In this document: positions 37,701-46,216 of the stretch, in pieces
Position numbering within the stretch: position 1 is the stretch's first letter
How the letters are laid out: the number at the start of each line of letters is the position of its first letter
Assembly: GCA_008360975.2 (NCBI GenBank)
Contig: CM039196.1
Location: 10,024,263 to 10,088,262 of the forward strand
DNA from: Lichenostomus cassidix
Taxonomy: Eukaryota > Chordata > Aves > Passeriformes > Meliphagidae
DNA: 64,000 nt
Direction of reading: 5' to 3'
The notes under the pieces: model-generated
Database searches by the model: none
Told to the model about the DNA's origin: nothing
What the model saw: only the letters and a program-made list of their open reading frames with translations
Position numbers and translations under genes: made by a program

Positions 37701-40700
37701 TTTCCCCATAGTTTAATGCTGTTCTAACTTCAGGCAGTATCTTTGTTCTGCTAAAAGCAGAGAACCAAAGGCTGTATTTCAAGAGGAGGCAAAGTTCCTT
37801 ATAGCCTACTTACTATTATTAGATATTTAAAGTTCTCCTATATCACCACCTCATCAGAAGACCTCAAACCATTTAAAAGACCTTATTTTAGCCTCTTGGT
37901 GACAGAGGCAAGAGGCTAATATTTAGATACTGGAACAGACTTAAAATTCAGATCCTTGGCTTTTCTTTATCAGTCTTTGCTAGAATTAACAATGGATTTT
38001 TTCAGTTCCATGCATTACTTGCAAGACAGAGCTTTCCAGGTCCCCTTGCTGTCCTTGTGGGGGTGTGTGTGCTGGGCTGGTTGGCATTTGTGCCAGGTTT
38101 AGACAAAGTACGTGCTTGCATTGGCTTTTCATCTCTGGGGAAGGCAGGGTTAAAAAAATGTCCTAAAGCCTAATTAGTTGGTGAAAGAATGGCAGCAGCA
38201 GCAGGAAGGAGGAGGGGCAGGATGAAGGAGATGGTGCTGCCCTGCTTTGAGGTAAAAGAAGCTGAAGCCCAGGGACTCCAGAAAGAACAAACAGGACCAT
38301 GTGGGCTGGCAGCTCCTGAGGCTGAGACTGTCATTCGACACACAGAGCCTGGTGCCAAGGGAATACCTTCTCCAGGAGAGAGATGATCAAGTGTTGTTAA
38401 ATGGGGCCACGAGGTGCTAATTGCTAAAAACTGTAGAAATTCAAATTTAAAGAGCCAGTACCTACTAGTGTAGAATGACTCTACCAGAGACCAGCCTGTC
38501 TTTCTGTCCTGTGAGTGAAGCAGGATATAGAGCATTGGATGGGGCAGACTTGAGGCTGTGAATAAAGCTTTCATCACCTTATCCCAGACTTCTCATAACC
38601 CTCTGCTCCCAAACAACCCACAGTGACACAAAAGGCAGGTGCAAAATGCAGAACCAGGAACACAAGGAAGATACCAGCAACACCTTAAAGGTCACAGAAG
38701 CTGTAACAGCACCTATTTGTAGGACTTTTCCTCTCTCAGTGCTCAGTTCATGATCCCAGGCAAGACTCCAGCCTATGGCAATAAGGCTGTGGGCAAGCAC
38801 ATCCCAACAGCTCTATTTGTCCTTTTCATTAATTGGAAGACTAAGTTGTAACAGGAGCCAGAACTACCTGGGTGCAGGCTTTAGGCAGTGCCACTGCTTC
38901 AGGGATTACATGTGTAACCTCTTCACAATAAGATACCAGACTCGTGAGACTGCAAATGCACTCTGGAGCAGCAAATGCGGAATACTAAGCAGCCAGGAAG
39001 TGCTAATATAATGCTGGGACTTTAGAAAGCCTCAACTAAAGCCTTGAGAATGACAACAGATCATTCCTTGCTCTCTTTCAATTTGTCCAGATTTTCCTGA
39101 CTGTAGGAAGACTGTTTATACCCTCACTATACCCAGTGCTATATTTGAGTTACTGGCAAGTTCTGGCCAGGTGACAAACTCAGTGAGCACTGAGTCATGC
39201 CTCAGCAAACATCAGCTCTGTCTCTATCAGAGCTCATCTGCATTGGAGAAAACTGTCCTCCAAGCTGGGAGCAGGGCTGGGCTGAAATGGGAAGGGCAGC
39301 ACCAAGACTCAGCTTTTTTGAATGTGGCAGTTCTGAAATGGGTCAATGAAGACCATTTCTGGCACTAACAGGGAGTTAAGGAAACAAAACCCATGCTTGG
39401 ACACCATACTCTGGTACACTTAACTTGGTGGTTCCTCTGACAAGGCTTTGCTGAGTGCCTCTCTGAGCATCTGGCTGTGAGGCTCCTGTAGCACAAGTGT
39501 CATGTGAGGATAATCCCATGTGGTTTAAAGCCCAAAACAAGCTGTCTGGTTTGCCTCTCCTACCTTCTAGTCTGTTCTTCCAGTTTATGCTTATGCTGGG
39601 ACCATAACAAATCTTACATTCTCCAGCCAGTAACAGAAATCGTACATACACAGAAAATTATTGAATCACCAGATCTGAGGGGAGCCAAGTTCTTAGCCCT
39701 GGATAAGAAACCTGACACAACACAGGGCTTGTGTAATCTTGGGTGAAATCTCTCATCCATGGTGTATGTGGAATATGTTCTGTCCAGAGACAAGGTGAAA
39801 GACCTGTAGCCCACTTGAGACATATTGTTTTAAAAACAGGGATAAACTTAGCAATGTTCCTGAGCTAAGGAAGATGAGGTATTTTTGTATTGTCTTTCTT
39901 TTTTTTTTAAGCCAGTTAAACAAATTGGACTAAGTGACTTTTTTAATCCTTGACAAGAAAATCTATAGTGGAATGAGGAATGATTTTCCCAAGTGTCAGT
40001 TCAGAGTGTCATACCCAAGACTTCTTCTCACCTCGAGGCACAGGACAACTACATATACAGATTGACTTAAGACCTGTTCACTTGGCCCATTTCAGAGTCT
40101 GCTAGTGCTAATGTTGTGATTGAGGTGTTGACCTTCTCATAAGCAAAATCCCCATGTCAGCCCCAGAGACTCAGCTCTGACAGAATCTAGTCTGAGAGAT
40201 GTTCTTACAGCATGAGAAGGATCTCTTCAGCATGAATCTGTGTGTGTGTTTTTGTTCTATGCTATTTTGGGAATAAGCAGCTGATAACAAGCAAATGCGT
40301 TCGTTTGCTGGAGTAAGTGTGTTCTCAAGCATTAAAATTATGGTTTGTACTAACTGTCCAGTGGGGAGGAAAAAATCAAGGTTCTTAATTCCAGAAGACA
40401 GGTTAACTTCTGGGGGAAGGAGGCAGAAACTGTTAAGTCTTTTGCTGTCAGAAAGAAACTCATGCTGCAAGTATCCAGTCAATTAGGCTGATTTATAGCA
40501 GCCTCACAATAAATCCTCTTTCATTCAGAGGCAAGTTAAACTCTTTGATGAAACATGCCATTCCAAGGAATTTCAGTAGGTTCTCACACATCTAACCATG
40601 GCAAAGTTATCTGTAGTGACACACTGTCTGAGAACGACAGGGTATGTTCAATTCTACAACATTACAACCAATGTGGCTCAAAAAAGGGAGGCCTGCAAAA

Positions 40701-43700
40701 AGCCTTTTACCCCACAGTTGCAGATTAGCCTTTTTCTTGCATGCTACATTTGTTCAGCCTATTAGTGAATTAGAAACAGATTCCTAAATCAGTTCTAGAT
40801 AAAAAACAGTTGAGAGAGATGACTATGCACTAAATGACCACTGAACCCAGAAACACAACTGTTTTGCCAAAGAAATGCATCACTCCTTAGAGGTGTAAAA
40901 TCAAGTTAAAGGCAGCATGCCATATTGGGGCACCTGTGTAATATGATCAGAGGCAGAACCGTTTGTTTTCCTGGAAGCGGGAGCTTTCCCACTCCTTTGT
41001 CCCCGAGGTGGATGATAGCAGAGCTGTGACCCTGTCCCATGCCCAGCTGTGCCACCCAGCTGACTCACCCTGCTGAGCTGGTCCAGGAGTCTTTGGTTCT
41101 GCTCGGAGAGTTCCTGGACAGCGCGCGTCTTCTCCCGGTCAGCTTCGCGCAGGTGGACCTGCTGCTTCTCCAGCTCGTCCTGCAGCTGTTTCACGTCGCT
41201 CTCCAGTTCAGACACCCTTCCTTCCCACTCTCCTTCCTTGTTCTCAAATCGCCGCCGCAATTCGTGTTTCTCTTGTTCCAGGTGCTAAATGGATGGGGGA
41301 GAAGAGGTTAGGAAGGGAGGGGAAAAAAGTGAATGTTGTCTACTTTTCCTCATCTGTGCTTAGGGATGAAACCTTGAGCAGGAAAGAGAATGGTGCTAGA
41401 GCATGGCAATGCCATGGAGATGGCAGTCCCACATCAGGGCAGGTCACTGGCACTAAAGCCATTTTCCATTTCCAGCAATTGGCTTGTCCTTGGCCATTGG
41501 AGTTCAGGACATTGAATTTTTACTGAAGTAACTGCCAAAAGAGTAAAGTAGGCTGCATGTCAATAGGCAGAATATATAGGTCAGACAGAGTAATTGATTT
41601 AGCAGAGCCCAGCTTAACTCCAAAGCAGTATTTCAGTGGCCAGTGGCATAATTCTTTTAAAATTGCCTTTATTGTCAAAATACACAAACTGTACCCTTAC
41701 TGTTGGTGAGGAATGTAGATGAGGCATCCTTGTTGTCATATGGGTCTCATGAACAACAGTTGAATCATCTATCCATTTGCTCCTTCTATTCCTGACCTAA
41801 TTAGTTGTCTGAGAGTTTGATAGTGCACAGTAACTCCATTGTTTGATGCAGTCCGCTCTGGAATGGCAATGGATGCAATGAACTGGTTGCTATAGACATC
41901 ATGTACGTGCATGTTCTGGGTTCAGGTTTCTTAGAAACCACTCTGAGTTCTGGGGACTCTGCTCTGCTTTGGATTGGCTGGAAAATGAGGGACAGCACAA
42001 ATCTGGTGAAACTTTTGCACGTTTTACAGGCTCAGTTAAATGAGGACTTGACTGAAACAGCGCTGCAAATCAGGTCAAAGCAGATTTATGTTGTGCCCAT
42101 TTGAAAGAATCTCTGCTCCAAAACTCTGAGCTTGAATTTTCCCTGGTGACTGAAGCCACACATTTACTTTCAGAACAGTCACAGATTGGGGACATGGGCA
42201 CATCCCAGGATTAGCAGGGAAACCTGAAAAGCGGGAGTCCTCTCCTTGTTGGTTGTCCTCTGATCCTCAGAATAATCTCCTCCTACTCTCTATCAGATTC
42301 ACCAGTCTTTCAGGAATGTGTCTTAGAAAAGAACAGAAACCCACTGGGCCAAACACTGGTAGCACTTGCCTATTTCTCCCAGGGTATTGTTCCCTGGTGA
42401 ACAATTCCCATGGCACTTCTGATAGGAGGGAAAAATAAACCTGCTAGGTGGAAAAGAAAATTGCACTGCATTTCTGTGAAGTGGCTTTTTATTGCTTGTT
42501 AAAAACACAGGCTGTGAGGGGGCTGTTTCCCCTGGGTGCCTATTGCTGATGACACACAGCCTCCCTGGCAGGGTCCCTGTCACCTTCCTGAGCAGGTCTG
42601 AATGTCAAAACCCTCCAGTACCCCTCCAGCCCATTGGCCTGTGTATTGGTAATCTTCCACCTTTTTTGCTCTGCCATGCAGATGCCATGTTTTCTCTTTC
42701 TTCATCTGATCCCCAAATACTTTCCTATGCTCCTTCCAGCTCAGTGTAGTAGCATGTTGCTTGTGCCCTCCCAAATATTTCTGCAAATTCCAGACTTTCA
42801 TGAAAAACCCTTAATAATGAGGGGAGGTTGATAAAAAACAGAGGCCCATAGCAGGGGATTTCCCTGAGTTTCAGACACTAAAAGAGTGAACATCCTTGCA
42901 AACGAGAGCTAAGCAGTAATATAAATATTTTAATGCAATAGGTAGGCATGAGATCCCAGCACCTGGCCCATGACAACCACTGCAAAGAAATCTTGTTTGT
43001 AGTCCAAGTGTGGCTGGAGCAGCCACAATTTCACTTTCAGCGGCACACTGAAAATTCTGTCTTTTATAGCTCTGCCTCTTTCACTGCTAGGCAACGTTTA
43101 GAAAGATCCAGGGCCTTCTCTAAATGGAAAATGGAACTTCAGCCTGCTGAGGAGCAGCACGGCAGCTGAAGTGCCCCAGACACCCAAATGTGATTTAGAA
43201 GCCACTGATAAGCCCTGCCAATCATTTAAAAAGCACTTTAGTCCTTCACTGCAAAAGAAAATCTCCACTACACACAGCCCAAATGAATGGCCATCACAAA
43301 GGCTGGAGTTAAAGGGAGGTGAAGAATATCAAGTTTATTCTGTTGTGACAGAGAAACCAGAGCAGTGCAGTGGGACACAGAGAGGCTGTTACAAAGAGGA
43401 GGATAATCCAGATGAGATGTGTTGACTGGTCCCTCCTGCCTCTGCCAGCAGCCATATCCCCTAGCCTGCCCTCACCCTAGCACCTGCAGGGCTGCAGATC
43501 TGGAAAGGGGATTTCTGCACGTAGTGCTGATAGGGCAAACTGTTGTCCTCAGTAGGGGAGTTTCTCGTTTTCTGAGTGTCTCTCCATTCACCAGCTGCTC
43601 ATTGATTTTTACACAGAATTGCTTTCTAGAAGATGTTTTCTTCTGAAAACAGCTTCACTTAACTGAGCTGAGCTGGTCCTCATTTAAAGAGATGAAAGCA

Positions 43701-46216
43701 AGGAGGAGTTTCCCAGCTGATAAAGAAGGTTCATACTGTAAAATGCTTGGACACAGCAGGCTCCTCTGTGTCAGAGGAACAGCAGTATTAACTGTTTTAA
43801 TCCCTTACATAGGATAAAACTGTCTAGGATCACATATCAGAATTTATTAGAGAACTTCAATTTCATGATTAGAAATGAATTTAAATTCAGGCTGTGAAGT
43901 GAAAGGTTTAACAGAGTAGGTGTATGGCAGGGATGCTGTACCTCAGTAATGAACCCACAAAACCAGAACATATTTAATCTCAAGGCAGAGCACCCAGTCA
44001 GCAGGCCAGTACCTTGGCTGTTGTGAGGCTTCACTGAGCTCTTGTAGCAAATTTTGAACTGAGAGAAAATATCTCCTTCTAAGTCCTACTTAAACATCAT
44101 TATATCAGGTTGTCACCATGGATCTCATCTGAGACTTTGCTTCTTGTCACTGTCAGGAAGTTCTCAGCATAGGGAAGGAGGGAACAGCTGTGGGTCATTC
44201 CTTTCTGCTCCTCTGCAATCAAAAAGCTTATTGTGAAATTTTATTCACTTCAGTGGCAACAGGAGGAGGCCAAGATTTAATCTGCAGATGCTGGGATTAC
44301 CAAGCTTGTGTTTTAGAAGATTAAGTTGAAATTTGATTTTTTGTGTGAAGTAGCACTGGGTTAAATTTGCCAAACCCAGTGGAAAAAGCCTGACCCTTAA
44401 GTAGATAACACAAACTCCTATCAGATGGGTATCCTTGAAAATAGCAATCTGTTATTCCACTGAGAAGTTAGGGTGATAGTAATGAGATGAAAAGATGTAA
44501 ACGCTTGTGTTTACAATCTCTTCATTTACCTTGAGAATGGGCCTGTGAGAGCAGAGGTAAACATTTGTGGGATGTTATTTAAAGTACTATAAAGTCATAG
44601 TTTCTCCCCTATCCTTTTCATCTCTACTTTTTTCATACAGTGAGTGGTATTTGAGGCACCTGAACTCCCTAAGAGGCATCTCAGTGGGTACCTAAACTTG
44701 TGTGGTTTTCCTTTAAAGGTAGGAAAGGTTCTACTCCAACTCCTAAGGAAAACCACGTCAGCACAACGCCACATACGTCTGCTCTTCCTTAAAGATCAAC
44801 CTGGAAACATGCACTCTGGCAAATTTTAATACTCTGGGAAATTCTAATCTGATAAACAGAGCCGCTAAGCAACAACTTGAGCAAATGTCACCTTCACTAT
44901 TTTTCTATTAGAATAGCAAAGGCAGAGAGATTCCCCTGCAAAGAGGAAGGGATCAGCTGGGGTAAAGTGACAAGTTTAATATGAGAGAGGAATTTTTGTC
45001 AGGAGAACAAAGGGCATACAGTCACTTCACAAATCCTCTTGAACTTGAGAAATGTTAAGTCTGTGAGGAAGGAATACAGGAATATGCAGGACTGTGCAGA
45101 AAGGACTGGTCTAGGGCTGTGACTTGAAATGTGAATGTTAATCCAGCACTGTTCAAACTCTCTCCAGAAAGGTGAGAGAGGCTTGTCTCAGCCTTCTAAG
45201 CAGTATTACTTACTGGAAGAAATACAATTCCAAGAGTACCTGTGAGGAAGAGTGAATAATAGTGGCTCTCTCACAATTGTGCAAGAGAATTGTTCCAAAA
45301 AAAGCTGCCTGCACAAGTCTTTTTCTTTGTAATAGCTCTATTTTATCATTAAAAATCAATAAATAGCTCGCTCAATCCACCGAGTTCCTGGCAAACAGCT
45401 CTCTCCAGATACCTGTAGGCATTTTTCAGAGCAAACAGCTAACAGCGATGTATCATTAGGGCTTATCTCCTGCCATGCCTAAAGCCTTAGCTGCAACAGC
45501 TTAAGCATAAGGGTCACATATGCTCTGTAGCTCAGTACCTGCTGTGCGAATTTAACTTCCGAGGTATTTCTGTGACGAGATGAACCGCGCGCATCTCCAC
45601 CTGGGGCAGAACAGCCCCCCAGGAGCCTCCGGAGCGCGGTGCTGCAGCCCGGCCCCGGCCCCACATGCCGGCTCTGGGCCGGGGGAGCAGGGGAGAAGGG
45701 CAGCTCTGTTTCCCCCAGGCCTCGCAGGCATTGCTCAGACCCTTTTTTCCCCGTCAGGGCCACAGCCAGTCCCGTGGGCTGCCCGGCAGGGCCCGCGCCC
45801 GCCACCCGCCCCCGGGGCTCGCAGGGATGGGGCCGCGTTGCACGGGGAGAGCCCGCGGGCCGGGGCCGAGCGGGCGGAGCGCGGCGGGGCCTCACCTCCA
45901 GCTTGTCGGTGAGCTCCTTGTGCATCCTCTCGTACTGCCGGCTCATGTCCTGGTTGCGCTCCAGCAGCGCCTTGCCCAGCCGCGCCGCCAGCACCAGGTC
46001 CTTCTCCTTCTGCCGGATCAGCGAGAGCAGCTCGGGGTCGCGGGCGGCGGCGGCAGGCGGCGGCTCCGGCGGCTCCCCGGCGGCGGCCAGCAGCGCCAGC
46101 TCCTCCTCCAGGGCCAGCTCCAGGGCGGCGGCCCCGGGCGGCTCCATGCCGCCGGCGCTGTCCGCCTCCGCCGGTGCTGACCCGGCGGCGGGCAGGCGCA
46201 GGCACGGCGCCGACAT
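1534..46216 (-). CDS. BICDL1: BICDL1 (BICD family-like cargo adaptor 1), complete spliced CDS, 10 coding exons
   Basis: Join on the minus strand: 46216-45896, 41284-41069, 16446-16330, 14288-14142, 13169-12990, 12715-12497, 11360-11217, 7983-7853, 5280-5160, 1734-1534. This gives 1797 nt, 598 residues plus TAA. All nine introns start GT and end AG and the frame never breaks. I recognise the protein as BICDL1/BICDR-1 by similarity to the mammalian sequence along its whole length. Known family role: a coiled-coil adaptor linking cytoplasmic dynein-dynactin to Rab6-positive secretory vesicles, active in neuronal vesicle traffic and neurite growth. Visible motifs: a low-complexity Ala/Pro/Glu N-terminus (about 1-60); first long coiled coil from about 63 with the CC1-box AARLG at 77-81 (dynein light intermediate chain contact in this family); Spindly-like motif LLSEI at 308-312 (dynactin pointed-end contact); acidic Ser/Asp hinge about 348-374; C-terminal coil about 449-545 (Rab6/cargo region in the family); a variable basic/Pro tail ending FSFFKKN. 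No membrane segment or signal peptide. The length is close to the mammalian protein of about 570-580 residues. Confidence 0.97.
3231..3282. repeat. AT-rich simple repeat (TA/CA)
   Basis: A run of TATATA, CACACA and AAAAATA segments within intron 9; low-complexity microsatellite-like sequence. Confidence 0.75.
4305..4364 (+). repeat. 60-nt homopurine tract with mirror repeat and (GA)n end
   Basis: Only A and G for 60 nt on the plus strand, so pyrimidine on the BICDL1 sense strand. Positions 4313-4336 form a mirror repeat, G-A4-G-A4-G, then AA, then G-A4-G-A4-G. A GAGAGA run follows. Such tracts can form triplex (H-DNA). Confidence 0.9.
5160..5280 (-). CDS. BICDL1: BICDL1 coding exon 9 (residues 492-532)
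   Basis: 121 nt: one base completing Lys492, then 40 codons. The acceptor is TTTCTGTCCCTGCAG before G AAG AAC, and the donor is GTGAGT after TGG CAG. It encodes KNAVEVELTKCKIDMMSLNS and QLLDAIQQKVNLSQQLEAWQ, the most conserved part of the C-terminal coil and central to Rab6 binding in the family. Exons 8 and 9 together are 252 nt, so they can only be skipped as a pair without a frameshift. Confidence 0.96.
6853..6866 (+). promoter_or_regulatory. RFX/X-box-like motif in intron 8
   Basis: GTTGCCATAGCCAC resembles the RFX X-box (GTTGCCATGGYAAC) at most positions, with both half-sites recognisable. It lies in a CpG-containing patch about 190 nt upstream of a TATA-like element. Assigned by motif inspection only. 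Confidence 0.4.
7043..7052 (+). promoter_or_regulatory. TATA-box-like element, plus strand, intron 8
   Basis: TATAAAAAGG inside GC-richer flanks (GAGCCACT before, GGTGGTGCCGG after) is a near-ideal TATA core. It is oriented antisense to BICDL1. No coding exon is recognised downstream, so its use is unknown. Confidence 0.35.
7853..7983 (-). CDS. BICDL1: BICDL1 coding exon 8 (residues 449-492, split codon)
   Basis: 131 nt, 43 codons plus two bases. The acceptor is CTCTGCCCACAG before GTG ACG CTG, and the donor is GTGAGT after GCC AA. The Lys492 codon is split AA/G with exon 9, the only non-phase-0 junction in the gene. It encodes VTLLSVEMTTLKEERDRLRG, a short AAEDKEANER linker and LLQAIRDRDEAIAK. 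This starts the C-terminal coiled coil that binds Rab6/cargo in the BICD family. Confidence 0.95.
8793..9437 (-). other. Uncharacterised 214-codon intronic ORF
   Basis: ATG (9437-9435) to a stop at 8793 on the BICDL1 strand inside intron 7. The predicted protein resembles no family I know. It includes two perfect copies of a decapeptide from the minisatellite and is otherwise low in coding character. It may be chance; it is recorded because it is the longest ATG-initiated frame outside the recognised gene and the CpG island. Confidence 0.15.
8921..9001. repeat. 30-nt tandem repeat, about 2.7 copies
   Basis: Units at 8921-8950, 8951-8980 and 8981-about 9001 share the pattern GGGAGCTGTGCC...GGGCTGCCAG. 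The first unit has diverged at several bases; the second and third agree for about 19 bases. In the minus-strand frame the unit encodes a decapeptide (GTAPWFPGSP). Confidence 0.85.
11217..11360 (-). CDS. BICDL1: BICDL1 coding exon 7 (residues 401-448), possible cassette exon
   Basis: 144 nt, 48 codons, phase 0 at both ends. The acceptor is CTCCCGCTCTCAG before AGC TCT CGG, and the donor is GTTAGC after AGC CAG, suboptimal at intron position +3. It encodes SSRRSDDDTLEEQIRRTSED and then a charged coiled coil ending LEELQRLHSQ. The frame is fully open, has the same style as its neighbours and reads straight into exon 8 (VTLLSVEM), so it is a real exon. As I remember it, the common human isoform joins the exon 6 sequence directly to VTLLSVEM without this segment, so it may be alternatively spliced. 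Confidence 0.88.
11361..12496 (-). other. BICDL1 intron 6
   Basis: 1136 nt, GTAAGT to CTCTCAG. No repeat or additional exon recognised. Confidence 0.9.
12497..12715 (-). CDS. BICDL1: BICDL1 coding exon 6 (residues 328-400), acidic hinge
   Basis: 219 nt, 73 codons, phase 0 at both ends. The acceptor is TCTTGTTCCAG before CTG AGG CTG, and the strong donor is GTAAGT after ACG. It begins LRLQLWEAYCQVRYLCSHLR, continuing the first coil. It then breaks into a Ser/Asp/Glu-rich stretch (GNDSADSAVSTDSSMDESSE), which is likely an unstructured, phosphorylatable hinge between the two coiled coils. It ends with a helix (AALSELKRLIQNVLDG). The hinge looks almost unchanged from mammals, unusual for low-complexity sequence. 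Confidence 0.96.
12716..12989 (-). other. BICDL1 intron 5 (shortest)
   Basis: 274 nt, GTATTT to TTCCAG. Unremarkable content. Confidence 0.92.
12990..13169 (-). CDS. BICDL1: BICDL1 coding exon 5 (residues 268-327), carries the Spindly-like motif
   Basis: 180 nt, 60 codons, phase 0 at both ends. The acceptor is TTCTTCACAAG before CTG CAC, and the donor is GTATTT after GAA CAG, which is weaker than most donors in this gene. It encodes LHQSQLELQEVRLSYRQLQG, a Glu/Lys coil, then TSTSLLSEIEQSMEAEELEQ. LLSEI at 308-312 fits the Spindly-type motif that contacts the dynactin pointed end in activating adaptors; this assignment is from family knowledge plus the visible residues. Confidence 0.96.
13170..14141 (-). 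other. BICDL1 intron 4
   Basis: 972 nt, GTGAGG to CACAAG. An AT-rich centre at about 13480-13600; no other feature. Confidence 0.9.
14142..14288 (-). CDS. BICDL1: BICDL1 coding exon 4 (residues 219-267)
   Basis: 147 nt, 49 codons, phase 0 at both ends. The acceptor is TTTTTGCCCTGCAG before ATC AAA ATG, and the donor is GTGAGG after GAC CTG CAG. It encodes IKMLTDRKRELEHRLSAMME and then ENDLLQGTVEELQDRVLILE plus RQSHDKDLQ. It is a continuous amphipathic coiled coil, very close to the mammalian sequence. Confidence 0.96.
14674..14713. repeat. 20-nt perfect tandem duplication
   Basis: TCCAGGGTGAGCCTGTGGGA occurs twice head-to-tail (14674-14693, 14694-14713). Confidence 0.9.
15570..15601. repeat. 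16-nt tandem duplication
   Basis: GGCATGCATGGTGACA is followed directly by the same unit with one change (GGCATGCATGGTAACA). Confidence 0.85.
16330..16446 (-). CDS. BICDL1: BICDL1 coding exon 3 (residues 180-218)
   Basis: 117 nt, 39 codons, phase 0 at both ends. The acceptor is TCCTTGCAG before GCA TCG GAG, and the donor is GTGAGT after GCC GAG. It encodes ASEVERQLSLQVHTLREDFR followed by EKNSSSSQHIVRLESLQAE. It continues the first coiled coil; the SSSSQH patch is the local break in the heptads and the position most different from mammals. Confidence 0.96.
21741..22178 (+). other. Uncharacterised 145-codon ORF in intron 2
   Basis: The ATG lies in a strong Kozak context (ACCATGG), open to TAA at 22176-22178, antisense to BICDL1. 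The C-terminal half is Lys/Asp/Glu-rich (SRKKEIRDLKDLDPKD). No family recognised, no flanking splice structure established; may be chance. Confidence 0.12.
23325..23373. repeat. T-rich homopolymer tract
   Basis: Runs of T interrupted by single or double G for about 49 nt in intron 2; an A-rich tail on the BICDL1 sense strand. Confidence 0.9.
34054..34060 (+). promoter_or_regulatory. TATA-like element upstream of an intronic CpG patch
   Basis: TATAAAA on the plus strand about 65 nt before a CpG-rich segment. Assigned by motif inspection only. Confidence 0.25.
34120..34320. promoter_or_regulatory. Small CpG-rich patch in intron 2 with CRE-like site
   Basis: CpG dinucleotides are dense here (for example CCCGCGG, GCGACGCGGGG, GGGCCGCGGCC, CCGCCCGCCCGCC), in sharp contrast to the CpG-poor intron around it. 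GACGTCAC at 34279-34286 is a 7/8 match to the CRE (TGACGTCA). It resembles a small orphan CpG island or intronic promoter/enhancer; no exon is recognised next to it. Confidence 0.45.
34641..34913 (-). mobile_element. CR1 LINE fragment, 3' end, 5'-truncated
   Basis: The plus strand reads like the reverse complement of the CR1 3' region. Markers are GACCTTACAGGTCATCTAGT, then CCATAGGCAGGGAAT, CACTAGATCAGGTTGTTCC, GGTTGGGGCAGCTGC, GAATTTCTTTCTAATAT and CCCCCTTGTCCTATCACTAC. Left of this the terminal CATAGAA repeat is decayed. The element therefore lies in the same orientation as BICDL1. Only about 270 bp remain and no ORF2 coding part is present. CR1 is the dominant LINE of birds and other reptiles, supporting a sauropsid source. 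It is an old, diverged copy. Confidence 0.93.
37271..37299. repeat. T-rich homopolymer tract
   Basis: Runs of T broken by C for about 29 nt in intron 2. Confidence 0.8.
41069..41284 (-). CDS. BICDL1: BICDL1 coding exon 2 (residues 108-179)
   Basis: 216 nt, 72 codons, phase 0 at both ends. The acceptor is ...CATTTAG before CAC CTG GAA, and the donor is GTGAGT after AGC AGG. It encodes HLEQEKHELRRRFENKEGEW onward, then a heptad-patterned stretch rich in Glu, Gln, Lys and Leu, ending LLDQLSR. This is the dynactin-binding part of the first coiled coil in BICD-family adaptors. The residues are nearly identical to mammalian BICDL1. It is isolated between the 4.6 kb intron 1 and the 24.6 kb intron 2. 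Confidence 0.96.
41285..45895 (-). other. BICDL1 intron 1
   Basis: 4611 nt, GTGAGG to CATTTAG. The 5' end lies in the CpG island and holds a G-quadruplex motif at 45676-45700. The rest is AT-rich with no other exon recognised. Confidence 0.9.
45676..45700 (+). other. G-quadruplex motif, template strand of intron 1
   Basis: Four G-runs of 3, 5, 4 and 3 with loops CC, AGCA and AGAA satisfy the standard G3+N1-7 rule. It lies about 200 nt downstream of the exon 1 donor, on the strand opposite the transcript. Confidence 0.75.
45896..46216 (-). CDS. BICDL1: BICDL1 coding exon 1 (residues 1-107)
   Basis: 321 nt, 107 codons, ending CTG GAG before donor GTGAGG (phase 0). It begins MSAPCLRLPA, matching the mammalian start (MSAFC...), which is why this ATG is chosen although the frame stays open a further 94 codons upstream. 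It encodes a short Ala/Pro/Glu-rich N-terminus, then an invariant-looking block starting DPELLSLIRQKEKDLVLAAR with the CC1-box A77-A78-x-x-G81, then the start of the first coiled coil up to KELTDKLE. A second in-frame ATG at codon 24 (46147-46145) has a stronger Kozak context (GGC ATG G). The exon lies inside a CpG island and its Ala/Pro linker looks shorter than the human one as I remember it. Confidence 0.96.

Larger units (their letters stand above)
16447..41068 (-). other. BICDL1 intron 2 (24.6 kb)
   Basis: GTGAGT to TTGCAG. This is the largest intron and 55 percent of the gene. It is largely AT-rich unique sequence with poly(T/A) tracts, one CR1 LINE tail (34641-34913) and a CpG-rich patch at about 34120-34320. 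I looked for further BICDL1 coiled-coil frames and for host genes and found none. Large first or second introns commonly carry enhancers; I cannot assign any by eye. Confidence 0.88.
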
